Assembly (NCBI GenBank): GCA_034440575.1
Contig: JAOTOL010001603.1
Location: forward strand, 641,001 to 705,000
From: Imbricaverruca yamaguchii
Lineage: Eukaryota; Arthropoda; Thecostraca; Neoverrucidae
Length of the DNA: 64,000 nucleotides
Direction: 5' to 3'
Position 1 is the first letter of the stretch, and every line of letters starts with the position of its first letter. The translations under genes were made by a program, and so were the position numbers. Below are positions 9,390 to 19,774 of this stretch, in pieces. The notes below the pieces were generated by a model, which was not told where the DNA came from, did no database searches, and was given only the letters and a program-made list of their open reading frames with translations.

Positions 9390-10880
9390 GACCAGGGTCA
9401 GGTCAGGTGCACCATGCTGAAGCTATACAGACCAGGATCGGGTGTACCATGTTGAAGCTGCCCAGACCAGGATCAGATGTACCCTGCTGAAGCTGTCCAG
9501 ACCAGGGTCAGGTGTACCCTGCTGAAGCTGTCCTGATCAGGGTCAGGTGTACCCTGCTGAAACTGTCCCTGCCAGGGTCAGATCAGGTGTACCCTGCTGA
9601 AACTGTCCAGACCAGGGTCGGGTGTACCCTGCTGAAGCTCTCCCGATCAAGGTCAGGTGTGCCATGCCGAAGCTGTCCAGACCAGGGTCAGGTGTACCAT
9701 GCTGAAGCTGTCCTGACCAGGGTCAGGTGTACCCTGCTGAAGCTGTCCTGACCAGGGTCAGGTGTACCCTGCTGAAGCTGTCCTGACCAGGGTCAGGTGT
9801 ACCATGCTGAAGCTGTCCTGACCAGGGTCAGGTGTACCCTGCTGAAGCTGTCCTGACCAGGGTCAGGTGTACCATGCTGAAGCTGTCCTGACCAGGGTCA
9901 GGTGTACCATGCTGAAGCTGTCCTGACCAGGGTCAGGTGTACCATGCTGAAGCTGTCCTGACCAGGGTCAGGTGTACCATGCTGAAGCTGTCCTGACCAG
10001 GGTCAGGTGTACCCTGCTGAAACTGTCCGGACCAGGGTCAGGTGTACCCTGCTGAAGCTGTCCTGACCAGGGTCAGGTGTACCATGCTGAAGCTGTCCTG
10101 ACCAGGGTCAGTGTCGACCAGGGTCAGGTGTACCCTGCTGAAGCTGTCCTGATCAGGGTCAGGTGTACCATGCTGAAACTGTCCAGACCAGGGTCGGGTG
10201 TACCCTGCTGAAGCTCTCCCGATCAAGGTCAGGTGTGCCATGCCGAAGCTGTCCAGACCAGGGTCAGGTGTACCATGCTGAAGCTGTCCTGACCAGGGTC
10301 AGGTGTACCCTGCGTCTTGAAGCTGTCCTGACCAGGGTCAGGTGTACCATGCTGAAGCTGCTGTCCGGACCAGGGTCAGGTGTACCCTGCTGAAGCTGTC
10401 CTGACCAGGGTCAGGTGTACCATGCTGAAACTGTCCAGACCAGGGTCAGGTGTACCCTGCTGAAACTGTCCAGACTAGGGTCGGGTGTACCCTGCTGAAG
10501 CTGTCCTGACCAGGGTCAGGTGTACCCTGCTGAAGCTGTCCTGACCAGGGTCAGGTGTACCATGCTGAAGCTGTCCTGACCAGGGTCAGGTGTACCCTGC
10601 TGAAGCTGTCCTGACCAGGGTCAGGTGTACCATGCTGAAGCTGTCCTGACCAGGGTCAGGTGTACCATGCTGAAGCTGTCCGGACCAGGGTCAGGTGTAC
10701 CCTGCTGAAGCTGTCCTGACCAGGGTCAGGTGTACCATGCTGAAGCTGTCCTGACCAGGGTCAGGTGTACCATGCCGAAGCTGTCCTGACCAGGGTCAGG
10801 TGTACCCTGCTGAAGCTGTCCAGACCAGGGTCAGGTGTACCCTGCTGAAGCTGTCCTGACCAGGGTCAGGTGTACCATGG
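9390..10880. repeat. 35-bp minisatellite, about 42 copies, with everted GGTCA core
   Basis: Regular 35-bp spacing, with pieces CTGACCAGGGTCAG, GTGTACC(A/C)TGCTGAA and GCTGTC. CTGACC-AG-GGTCAG is a perfect 6-bp inverted repeat with a 2-nt spacer (for example 9748-9761). A run of rare variant units (GATCAAGG followed by GTGCCATGCC) occurs at about 9645 and again at about 10,221, so a multi-unit block was copied about 576 bp away. A few units carry small insertions (for example near 10,314 and 10,362). Confidence 0.97.
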
Positions 10881-11210
10881 ACAACATTCTGGACGTGTTC
10901 GACAGCTCCTCAGCACAGCCTGCACGAGTCTGCGGGCAGGTCTGGCGCGGGCCACAAGGAAGCGTGACTCACACTGCAGCCGCGAACAGCCAACAACCTC
11001 AGTGTTAATTATCGTGGCGACTGCCGGATTCTCCCGGCCGACTCGCTGCGGCCGGAACTGGGTCAGAATGAGAGGTGACGCCCGCCGGCTCGATACTGCA
11101 CGCGCCGGCGGCAGGTGAGGGGCGTTGTGGACGATGGGCAGGCTCACCTTATCTGGAGCACTCAGTCGTCACTGGGGGCGTCTGCCAGCACACCGGCACC
11201 ACCACGCCGC
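10881..11210. other. GC-rich spacer between two arrays
   Basis: Open frames exist on both strands because of high GC, but no recognisable protein, splice site or repeat stands out. Confidence 0.5.
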
Positions 11211-12346
11211 CGGTGTACCGGCACTGACGGTACACTGCATACCGGCACTGACGGTACACTGCATACCGGCACTGACGGTACACCGCATACCGGCACTGAC
11301 GGTACACCGCATACCGGCACTGACGGTACACCGCATACCGGCACTGACGGTACACCGCATACCGACACTGACGGTACACTGCATACCGTCACTGACGGTA
11401 CACCGCATACCGGCACTGACGGTACACCGCATACCGGCACTGACGGTACACCGCATACCGGCACTGACGGTACACCGCATACCGGCACTGGGACTGACGG
11501 TACACCGCATACCGGCACTGACGGTACACCGCATACCGGCACTGACGGTACACCGCATACCGACACTGACGGTACACCGCATACCGGCACTGACGGTACA
11601 CCGCATACCGGCACTGACGGTACACCGCATACCGGCACTGACGGTACACTGCATCCGATACCGGCACTGACGGTACACCGCATACCGGCACTGACGGTAC
11701 ACCGCATACCGGCACTGACGGTACACCGCATACCGGCACTGGCGGTACACCGCATACCGGCACTGACGGTACACCGCATACCGGCACTGACGGTACACCG
11801 CATACCGGCACTGACGGTACACCGCATACCGGCACTGACGGTACACCGCATACCGGCACTGACGGTACACCGCATACCGGCACTGACGGTACACCGCATA
11901 CCGGCACTGACGGTACACCGCATACCGGCACTGACGGTACACCGCAACGCACTGACGGTACACCGCATACCGGCACTGACGGTACACCGCATACCGGCAC
12001 TGACGGTACACCGCATACCGGCACTGACGGTACACCGCATACCGGCACTGACGGTACACCGCATACCGGCACTGACGGTACACCGCATACCGGCACTGAC
12101 GGTACACCGCATACCGGCACTGACGGTACACCGCATACCGGCACTGACGGTACACTGCATACCGGCACTGACGGTACACTGCATACCGGCACTGACGGTA
12201 CACCGCATACCGGCACTGACGGTACACCGCATACCGGCACTGACGGTACACCGCATACCGGCACTGACGGTACACCGCATACCGGCACTGACGGTACACC
12301 GCATACCGGCACTGACGGTACACCGCATACCGGCACTGTCCCGGCA
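11211..12346. repeat. 24-bp minisatellite, about 47 copies
   Basis: The unit contains TACCGGCACTGACGGTA followed by CACCGCA. TACCG and CGGTA form 5-bp inverted arms around a 7-nt spacer. Most copies are identical; variants are CACTGCA for CACCGCA and a few GACACTG or GTCACTG changes. The unit is a multiple of three, so ORFs of about 400 codons stay open on both strands. These are artefacts. Confidence 0.98.
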
Positions 12347-12349
12347 TGC

Positions 12350-12850
12350 CGGTACCGCCACGTCACCTGTCAGGCCTGTGCCGTCATAGTATCAGCACAC
12401 CGGCTCCGCCAGGCCTGTCGCGGCATACCGGAACCGCCGTACCGGTGTCGTCATGCTGTTCGCATCATACCTGTCACGCCATACCGATGTCGCCATGCAC
12501 CCTGCACCGTCATACTAATGCCATCAAGCCTGCGCCGTCATACTAGTTACGCTACGCCGGTCATGCCATGTCAGCACTGTTCCGCCAGTACCAGTACCGC
12601 GGCGCCATGCCTGTACCGTCACACTGGTCATATCATGCCAGTACCGTTCTACGCACTCATACCGCGGCGTCATGCCTGCATCGTCACATCGGCCACGTCA
12701 TACCGCTGCCACCAGATCTGTCAGGTCATGCCAGCGTCATCACTATGGTGCTGTTATTGGTGTTCCGTCATGCCTCGCCTACCAGAACCGTCTCATCCGC
12801 ACCGTTATACCGATCCCGTCGTGCCAGTGCCTGCATAACGGCTACATCAC
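12350..12850. repeat. Highly degenerate repeat region
   Basis: Recurrent fragments such as CCGTCATAC, GTCATGCC and GCCTGTACCGTCA appear every 20-35 bp without a stable unit. It adjoins the sharp 24-bp array and shares its CATACCGG and GTACCG words, so it may be an old decayed edge of a related array. Confidence 0.5.
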
Positions 12851-13023
12851 ACCGGCATCTTCATGCCTGTGCCGGCGTACCTAACCATCAAATCTGCACC
12901 AATATGCCACACCGCCAAGGGATCGCTCCGTCGCATCGGTTCGACGTGGTAGTGTCACCAAGTAATTCGTGTAATGCCAGCACCGTCATACCAGCACCAG
13001 GCCGACGTCAGCCAACTGGCCAG

Positions 13024-13960
13024 CAGCAACAGTCACCGCTCTGTGTCACGTCACCGACTGACCAGCAGCTGACGTCACCGCTCTGTGTCACGTCACAGAC
13101 TGACCAGCAGCTGACGTCACCGCTCTGTGTTACGTCACCGACTGACCAGCAGACGTCACCACTCTGTGTCACGTCACCGACTGACCAGCAGCTGACGTCA
13201 CCGCTCTGTGTCACGTCACCGACTGACCAGCAGACGTCACCGCTCTATGTCACGTCACAGACTGACCAGCAGCAGACGTCACCGCTCTGTTTCACGTCAT
13301 CGACTGACCAGCAGACGTCACCGCTCTGTTTCACGTCATCGACTGACCAGCAGACGTCACCGCTCTGTGTCACGTCACAGACTGACCAGCAGACGTCACC
13401 GCTCTATGTCACGTCACAGACTGACCAGCAGCTGACGTCACCGCTCTGTGTCACGTCACAGACTGACCAGCAGACGTCACCGCTCTGTGTCAGGTCACAG
13501 ACTGACCAGCAGCTGACGTCACCGCTCTGTGCCACGTCACAGACTGACCAGCTGACGTCACCGCTCTGTGTCAGGTCACAGACTGACCAGCAGCAGACGT
13601 CACCGCTCTGTGTCACGTCACCGACTGACCAGTAGCTGACGTCACCGCTCTGTGTCACGTCACCGACTGACCAGTAGCTGACGTCACCGCTCTGTGTCAC
13701 GTCACAGACTGACCAGCAGCAGACGTCACCGCTCTGTGTCACGTCACAGACTGACCAGCAGCAGACGTCACCGCTCTGTGTCACGTCACAGACTGCCCAG
13801 CAGCAACAGTCACCGCTCTGTGTCACGTCAGAGACTGACCAGCAGCTGACGTCACCGCTCTGTGTCACGTCACCGACTGACCAGCAGACGTCACCGCTCT
13901 GTGTCACGTCACAGACTGACCAGCAGCAGACGTCACCACTCTGTGTCACGTCACCGTCTG
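13024..13960. repeat. 39/42-bp array, about 23 copies, with CRE-like palindromes
   Basis: Units contain ACTGACCAGCAG, an optional extra CTG or CAG, then ACGTCACCGCTCTGTGTCAC and GTCAC. The presence or absence of the extra trinucleotide explains the 39 versus 42 bp spacing. Units with the CTG form carry TGACGTCA, a perfect 8-bp palindrome identical to the full cAMP-response element (first at 13,070-13,077). Confidence 0.96.
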
Positions 13961-15186
13961 AGCGCAGGTCGGGTGGCTGATTCATCAGCGATCATCACAG
14001 CAGACAGCTGCCTGCCGTATTGGCACAACTAATGGCGCGGCCCATTGTGCCAACAATGCGGCCATAACTCTTGCATGAACGACTCCTTTCCAATCGAATG
14101 AGGTGCGTCAGGGTGAGCGCACGCGTTGCATGTGAGCGGGTGGTGTGCAATGGCTGCCGGGCGTGGCTGCTGCCAGGCCGGCATCGGGACGTCATGGTAG
14201 AGCTCAGGTGCATGCTAACCGATGAGCTGCGCTAATGCATGGAGCGCGCAGACTACCCAGCCTTTGAGAGCTAGGAGGCCGGCTCAGGTAATTGGTATTC
14301 GAGTTGTTCCGGCGGAGCAGATCGACGTTTCGTTCCTAAGCACAGCTCGGTCTGGACGAGTAGCCCAACACTGCTTTTTCCACCCGGATTCACTATCTGG
14401 TTTTGTGTGAACTCTAAGCAAAAAAAAAATGGTACTGAACGGAATCGATCCGAAAAAACTGGTTGTGCTTGTGCGGAAGAAACCGTGCTTCTGGACAGTT
14501 AGAAATCATTATTCCAACATGCGAGGCGTTTTATGATTTATTGCAGTCCGTACTCTTCCGTGTGTCGCATGCAACATTTGTAGCAAATGTTAGCATTGTC
14601 AGTCGTTGCTTGCATTACTCAGGCCCTAGTTTACCAAGCTAACTGGAGAAAAGGGGAATCCCTATCAGTGATCAGCAAATGTTTTCATTTACTGGGTTCA
14701 AATTCGTCGATCTCAGCCAAACTCTTCCCATTCGTACATATGTTATCGCTGTTATCCTGATCCGTAAAAATATACTAGAAGATGATCTGGTCACCACCTG
14801 CATTACCTTCAACTTAAAATATATAGCCATTGTTGAATAAGTCGGGTATACTGTTGGGTAGCTGGATCTTGTCACCATATGTGCCCCACCGGCAGCCGCT
14901 CTGGAGTAGGTACACCCCACACCTGCCTGCTGTCCCAGCGCTCTGCACGCCGCCCATGCCGACTGCAGTGCCATTGTGTGCATTAATTAGTTGAACTGGC
15001 GTGGCGATAGCATCAACACACACCCCGAGGTCGGCGCGGCGGACCGACCCGGTCTGGCTTCATGTTGTATCAGCACGGCTAACGGCCATTATCGTCCGGC
15101 ACGGACACGTCCTCTCTGTGCCAAGTGAATTGAAGCGAGAAGTTCTCTGATGAGGCAAGACGTCACCAGCTGACCACTGATGACTG
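13961..15186. other. Unique sequence without supported genes
   Basis: Short ORFs on both strands, a run of nine A residues near 14,420, and no repeat structure that I can see. GGTTCAAATTC near 14,695 resembles a tRNA T-arm, but no acceptor stem or anticodon arm can be built around it. Confidence 0.5.
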
Positions 15187-15240
15187 GTTTGATTGATTGA
15201 TTATTAGGGGCTTAGGGTGCGTCAACCCCAGTTGGGTTAT
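15187..15240 (+). repeat. Dispersed short repeat, copy 2
   Basis: Reads TTGATTGATTATTAGGGGC then TTAGGGTGCGTCAACCCCAG and TTGGGTTATC. It aligns with the copy at 32,537 over about 30 bp and more weakly with the inverted copy at 8449-8503. Confidence 0.45.
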
Positions 15241-15284
15241 CTTTCACCCACCACTGATAACTGGGTTGTGACGATGAGTGATGG

Positions 15285-15745
15285 ACGCACTGCATTGAAG
15301 GTTCTGGACACTGAAGAATGAATTGATTACATTGGAGTAGCTGGATATTGAAGAATGGATGTATTACATTCGATGAGAACATGAATGTATCATGCCAATG
15401 AAACTGGACACCGAATAATAAATACACCTCGTAATTGGAACTGGACGGCGAGTAATCCGCGTACTGCATTGAGGAAACGATGAATGAAGGACTGGAAGCA
15501 TGCATTACATTGAGTGGACTAGCTAGCAAGCTAGCCGAAATAGCTGACACGACGCTCAAAACCCCCACGAGTGGAATAAACATCGAGGAGCGTATGCACT
15601 ACGTTGTGTAAGCTAGACATTAATGATTAAATGTACTTCGTCCTGGGAACGTACATTAATTAATGGGTGTACTGCATCGAGTCGACTAAGCATCGAGGAA
15701 CGCTTGCCACTACGTACGCGTTACTACGTGCGACTTCGATCATTT
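15285..15745. repeat. Fossil tandem array, about 35-40-bp period
   Basis: Recurrent but strongly diverged words such as CTGCATTGA, ACATTGAG, CTGGACACTGAAGAATGA and CTGGACACCGAATAAT recur roughly every 35-40 bp. The base composition is AT-richer than the sharp arrays, fitting long mutational decay. GCTAGC occurs twice in a row near 15,522-15,536. Confidence 0.55.
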
Positions 15746-15917
15746 AATTTCGTACATTCAGCTGAGCAATGTTCCAAACACAGACACTCAATCGGTTCAT
15801 AAATACCACAGCACATCAGTCTATGTACCCCTTCAGTACTTTAAAATTAGCACTGCATAGCCCCCACGGCGCGAACGCCCCACGCCGAAAATACCGGGGC
15901 AATGCGACCACGAACGA

Positions 15918-16234
15918 ACGTCCACCGAACACGCCCGCTGACACATCAGTTAATGCCCACCGAACATGCCTGCTGACACATCAGTCAACGCGCACCGAAT
16001 ACACCCGTTGACACATCAGTCAATGCCCACCGAACACGCCCGCTGAAACATCAGTCAACGCCCACAGAACACGCCCGCTGACACATCAGTCAACGCACAC
16101 CGAACACGCCCGCCGAAACATCAGTCAACGCACACCGAACACGCCCGCTGAAACATCAGTCAACGCACACCGAACACGCCCGCTGAAACATCAGTCAACG
16201 CACACCGAACACGCCCGCTGACACATCAGTCAAA
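15918..16234. repeat. 35-bp minisatellite, about 9 copies
   Basis: Units contain ACGCCCGCTG, A(C/A)ACATCAGTCAACGC and (A/C)CACCGAAC at an exact 35-bp spacing. CTGA-CACA-TCAG gives a short inverted repeat in the units that have CACA rather than AACA. Confidence 0.95.
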
Positions 16235-16253
16235 CGGGAAGGCTTGCTTGCAG

Positions 16254-16820
16254 GTGAAAACTTCGTGTGTGGATGAAAACTGTTTGGAAGTAAGAGGCTA
16301 CCCTGCCATTGATGATGTACGCCTGGACTGGAAACTCCGCGTCGGCACCTTTTATCTGCGCGTATCAGCGGCACCAACCTGCCACCTTGCGGAGGGTAAG
16401 TAAAAACACGGAAACGCCGCCAGCTTTAGGCCGTGCGCCTATAAGATTTCTGGGAACGCATTTAGAATTTGCAATATTTTTAATTGATTCAGCCACCCCA
16501 GAAGGATTGCATCTGTCTTTCATGATAGATAATTTGTCAAGGAACATTGGCGTTCTTTCCTCATTGATTTATTGCGTTCCGTTCCGAAGTTGTCGTGATG
16601 CGAAGTGAAGGCATCTGTGAGAGGGAGCCCATTTCGCCGAGAGGTCGGCACACCTGTTGATTCCTTAAAAGTATCGAAGGGGACAAAGTACATGAAGGCA
16701 ATAGGCAGAACAAAATGAATAGGGGGTCACATTATATAGGATTCCATGCTGTATATTGAAATTATTGCGGGTGGAGGAAGCAAGCACTGAGGGGGCAGTT
16801 TCACCCTCAAAGATAAGAAT
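16254..16820 (+). repeat. Left arm of a diverged long inverted repeat
   Basis: From about 16,310 to 16,820 this segment matches, in inverted orientation, 17,383-17,915. Shared blocks include GGTAAGTAAAAACACGGA, TTAGGCCGTGCGCCTAT, AATTGATTCAGCC, TTCATTGATTTATT-type sequence, CTGTGAGAGGGAGCCC and AAGTACATGAAGGCAAT. In the arm, 16,254-16,395 has exon-like edges: TTGCTTGCAG before it and GTAAGT after it. Two size differences from the right arm in this part are each 12 bp, so one reading frame is preserved. The arm is either a mobile foldback-type element or an inverted duplication that includes an exon; I cannot decide between them. Confidence 0.8.
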
Positions 16821-17382
16821 AGGCGGTTCGGTTTTCGCTCCCACCCTCCTTGCTCTTTAGATATGTGGCTGACGTTTTCAGGTGGAGTGGTTTAAATAAC
16901 TGAATGAAGAGTAGACTTCGGCGTTCTCACCAATCCGCAGAGGATTGAGCGGAAGTTCCATGGAGGGTGCAAACCTTCTTCCCATATACCATACCACTGA
17001 CAGATACACGATTTTGACAAGGAGGCGTCATTTCTCCAAAGGGGCGGCTCATTTTGAAGAGGTGCACTCCGATCTACCAGAGGAGCACCATTTGTTTTTG
17101 TCTGAGGAGTGACTTCCGCCGAAAAATTCGCGCCGTGCGTTCGGACTCGCAGAGAACTGCAGTTCCCAGGCCGATGAGCGCGTTGCGATGAGTACTTTGA
17201 GGGAGGGGGCATACTGGAGCCTCCAAGAGAGGCGCCCTTCGGGTAATACGGGGCGCCACTTTCGCTTCCTCCCCCTTAGATCAACCCTTGCAACAAACCT
17301 TAACTGGCAACACCACAATCTTTCGCCGATTCGCTACCACTTACCAGTCGTTCGACTCAAGGGTGTTGTCTTGCATACCTTT
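16821..17382. other. Spacer between the inverted arms
   Basis: Non-palindromic, with GA/TC-skewed words such as GAGGCGCCCTTCGGG and CTTCCTCCCCCTTAG. A weakly similar tract (GTCATTTCGCTTGTCCCCCTT) occurs near 19,396. No coding sequence is supported. Confidence 0.5.
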
Positions 17383-17915
17383 GAAGGGGACTGCCACCTC
17401 AATGTATGCTTAACTCATCCCCGCAATTATTCCAACTTCTAACATGGGTGCCAGTGGAATGTGACTCAATTCGTTTTGGTCTTTTCATTGCCTTCATGTA
17501 CTTCGCCTCGTACAATCATTTGAAGATCAAGATAAAGGTAGCGAGATAAGAGATAATGATTCAAGATAAAGATCATCAAGATACCAACATCGGTGGGCCC
17601 ACCTTTGGGACGAGGTGGGCTCCCTCTCACAGATGTCTTCACTTTTCATCACAACTTCTGAACGGAGCATAATAAATCAATGAAGAAAGAACGGTAAGGT
17701 TTCTTGATCAATTCTGTATCATGAAAGGATGATGCAAGCCTGCTGGGACGGCTGAATCAATTGGAAAAAATGTTAATACGAAATGCGTACCCAGAACTCC
17801 CATAGGCGCACGGCCTAAAACCGGCCGCGATTCCGTGTTTTTACTTACCTGCCGCCAGGTGGGCTGATACGCAAACAGCTGTTGGTTTCCAATCGAGGCG
17901 TACATGATCCATGAC
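17383..17915 (-). repeat. Right arm of a diverged long inverted repeat
   Basis: The inverted partner of 16,310-16,820, roughly three-quarters or more identical in the aligned blocks by eye. Its internal part is longer because of an insertion of GATAAG/CTTTATC-type repeats around 17,525-17,580. On the minus strand the arm carries the same GTAAGT at 17,848-17,843, preceded by GCGGCAG. Minus-strand translation just before that site gives DHVRLDWK; the left arm gives DDVRLDWK in the corresponding frame. Confidence 0.8.
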
Positions 17916-18767
17916 CCTACTACCGTCGTCTGAGCCAATGCCGGTTCCGTGTATGGAACATTTCAGCCGCCCACAGGTACTGAGAGTGTCGAAGTTCTGA
18001 TCTCTAGAATGTCGGCCGGTTTGGGGAAATAATAGTTCTGAGGAGACGGTGGGAGTGCGGTGGATGAAATGCCAAGCGCTCCACAGGTTACCGCCACGGA
18101 CACAGTAGGACAAATCTGACTCTCCAATTGGATACAAATGACCGTTACGCACGAACACGCCCAGCTATAGCTGGGTACGAAGCTCGCTGCCAAACACGGA
18201 ATGGCATGGGCAACACGTGGGCGCCCTCGCCGGCCCCAGCTGCCGTAAGATCGCACCTTGTAAGGCTGTGTGGTTACGTTGATTTCGGATCGGTTCGGGA
18301 AGTTCGCCTCAGATTCCCGTGGTGGCTGGGATGAACGAATTCCCGTAAGACGACGTCCGAGATGGTGGAGGTGGTTGCGTGACCAAGTTGCATAATGATT
18401 TAGCAGTGTCATGCTGACGAGGGTGAGGAAGGGTAGATTGCATGAAATTAGGTACGTTGGACTGAACTGAAGTTTATGATAAAAACTAAGACTGCGGAGT
18501 TAGAGAGGTTAGAGATAGCCAAGTGTTGGTCGCAGTTCATCGGTCGATGTTCGATATTGCTGATTTGCTCTGAGCTGTTTCGAGCCTGAGAGTCTTCTGC
18601 ATTGCAGTGACCATTATGAATGTCTTCGCAACTGTAAAATAAATATTTAATATAGACTGAGTAAACTTGTGATATGACTGCTATGGGTTGTCTAGCTATG
18701 CAATATGTAGGATTGAATATGTAACTCTAAAAGTAGACAATAAAAGCAGGATATATGTCAACATGTC
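17916..18767. other. Unique sequence, no supported gene
   Basis: Two overlapping minus-strand ORFs (17,841-18,158 and 17,963-18,412) run across the outer edge of the right inverted arm. The first is in frame with the DHVRLDWK segment and could be extended exon sequence, but I recognise no domain. Confidence 0.4.
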
Positions 18768-18899
18768 ATGTATTTATACATTAGCAAAGCTTTTGAAAAA
18801 AATCCACACATGCATCTAATTCATCAATTAGAGCAAAATGGGATTAGGGGAAAAGCGCTGGGCTGGATTAAAGCATGGTTAAGGGGGCGGAAAGAAATG
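18768..18899 (+). pseudogene. Reverse-transcriptase fragment of a second LINE copy
   Basis: Forty-four codons read YISKAFEKNPHMHLIHQLEQ followed by NGIRGKALGWIKAWLRGRKE. This aligns with the motif A region of CR1/Jockey-type RTs and with the minus-strand element here (YIDFSKAFDKIPHKRL, then HGIAG, LKWIELWLSGRQ). The catalytic FSKAFD box is reduced to ISKAFE, with the motif A Asp position lost. The frame stays open to 18,980, but residues after RKEM no longer resemble RT, so homology ends abruptly at about 18,900. The fragment is on the opposite strand from the main LINE and differs from it widely, so it is an independent old insertion. Confidence 0.85.
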
Positions 18900-19774
18900 C
18901 TTTATTCAAGCTTGTACACTAGATTTTGTGAGACGAAGACCAGCTCTTTCTCCTGTTCCTTTTTTCTGGCGGACGGTTGACTCCAGAAGCCCTTTGAAAG
19001 GCGGCCGCAACAAGACGGATGCTACTATGCAGTATTCAATTCGATTGAGAGCACTCTGCGTTTGGTGATTTAATGAGATCTGAATCGACATAGACTTGTC
19101 CGCCTGGCACCGGCCGGCCACCAGAGGTCAAAGGTCAACACAGATGTCGCTGGTAGGTCATTGCTCAAAACTTCCCTGGCAACAGGAGACCACAATGGTG
19201 GCGACACTGCACCAAGACATCGGCGTAGGCGTTGCTGACACACCACTGAAACTGTTGTCTCACATTATGCTGTGGTCACACGTGGCAATGACTGCTGTTT
19301 ATCCACCAGGAGATAGCGATCACTGCCGGATCCGGAGGGATGGGGGAGGGGGTAGCCGGACCATAGCCTCTCTTTGAGCCTGGAAGGTGGGGCCGTCATT
19401 TCGCTTGTCCCCCTTACGCTCCTAGTTTTCCTACCCCCTCCTCCATATATTTTTGTCATGTTTGTGAATACAGGCTTCGATCGTCGTATACGCTTCTCAT
19501 ATTTAATATCACAGAATGCCTCTTATACTACCTAATGCTATGGGTTTGAGCTGACAGGTGTGCTATGGCATTGGAGCATAATTTGGCGATGCTGGTCACC
19601 CTGGTGTGTTGAAGTGCGAAATTGAAGTCGTTTTGACTGTATGTTATTCCTTGCCATTTTAGCCCTGCCGTCCCGCGTCTTCTCATCTCGATGAGAAATA
19701 GCCCAAGCTTTTCAGCATCACCACCAAAAAATGTCCTCAACCACTCAGGTTTATCCTCACGACGTAATGCCAGT
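18900..19774. other. Unique sequence, no supported gene
   Basis: Short ORFs only. A polypyrimidine-rich tract near 19,396-19,445 resembles one in the spacer at 17.25 kb. Confidence 0.5.

Noticed and set aside
11115..12389. A 424-codon threonine/glycine-rich ORF in the 24-bp array
   Set aside because: Same artefact: the 24-bp period and stop-free unit open several frames on both strands.
13024..13960. CRISPR-like direct repeats of about 39 bp
   Set aside because: The whole unit repeats with no unique spacers and the context is a eukaryotic genome.
14660..14740. tRNA-like T-arm GGTTCAAATTC
   Set aside because: No acceptor stem, D-arm or anticodon arm can be drawn around it on either strand.
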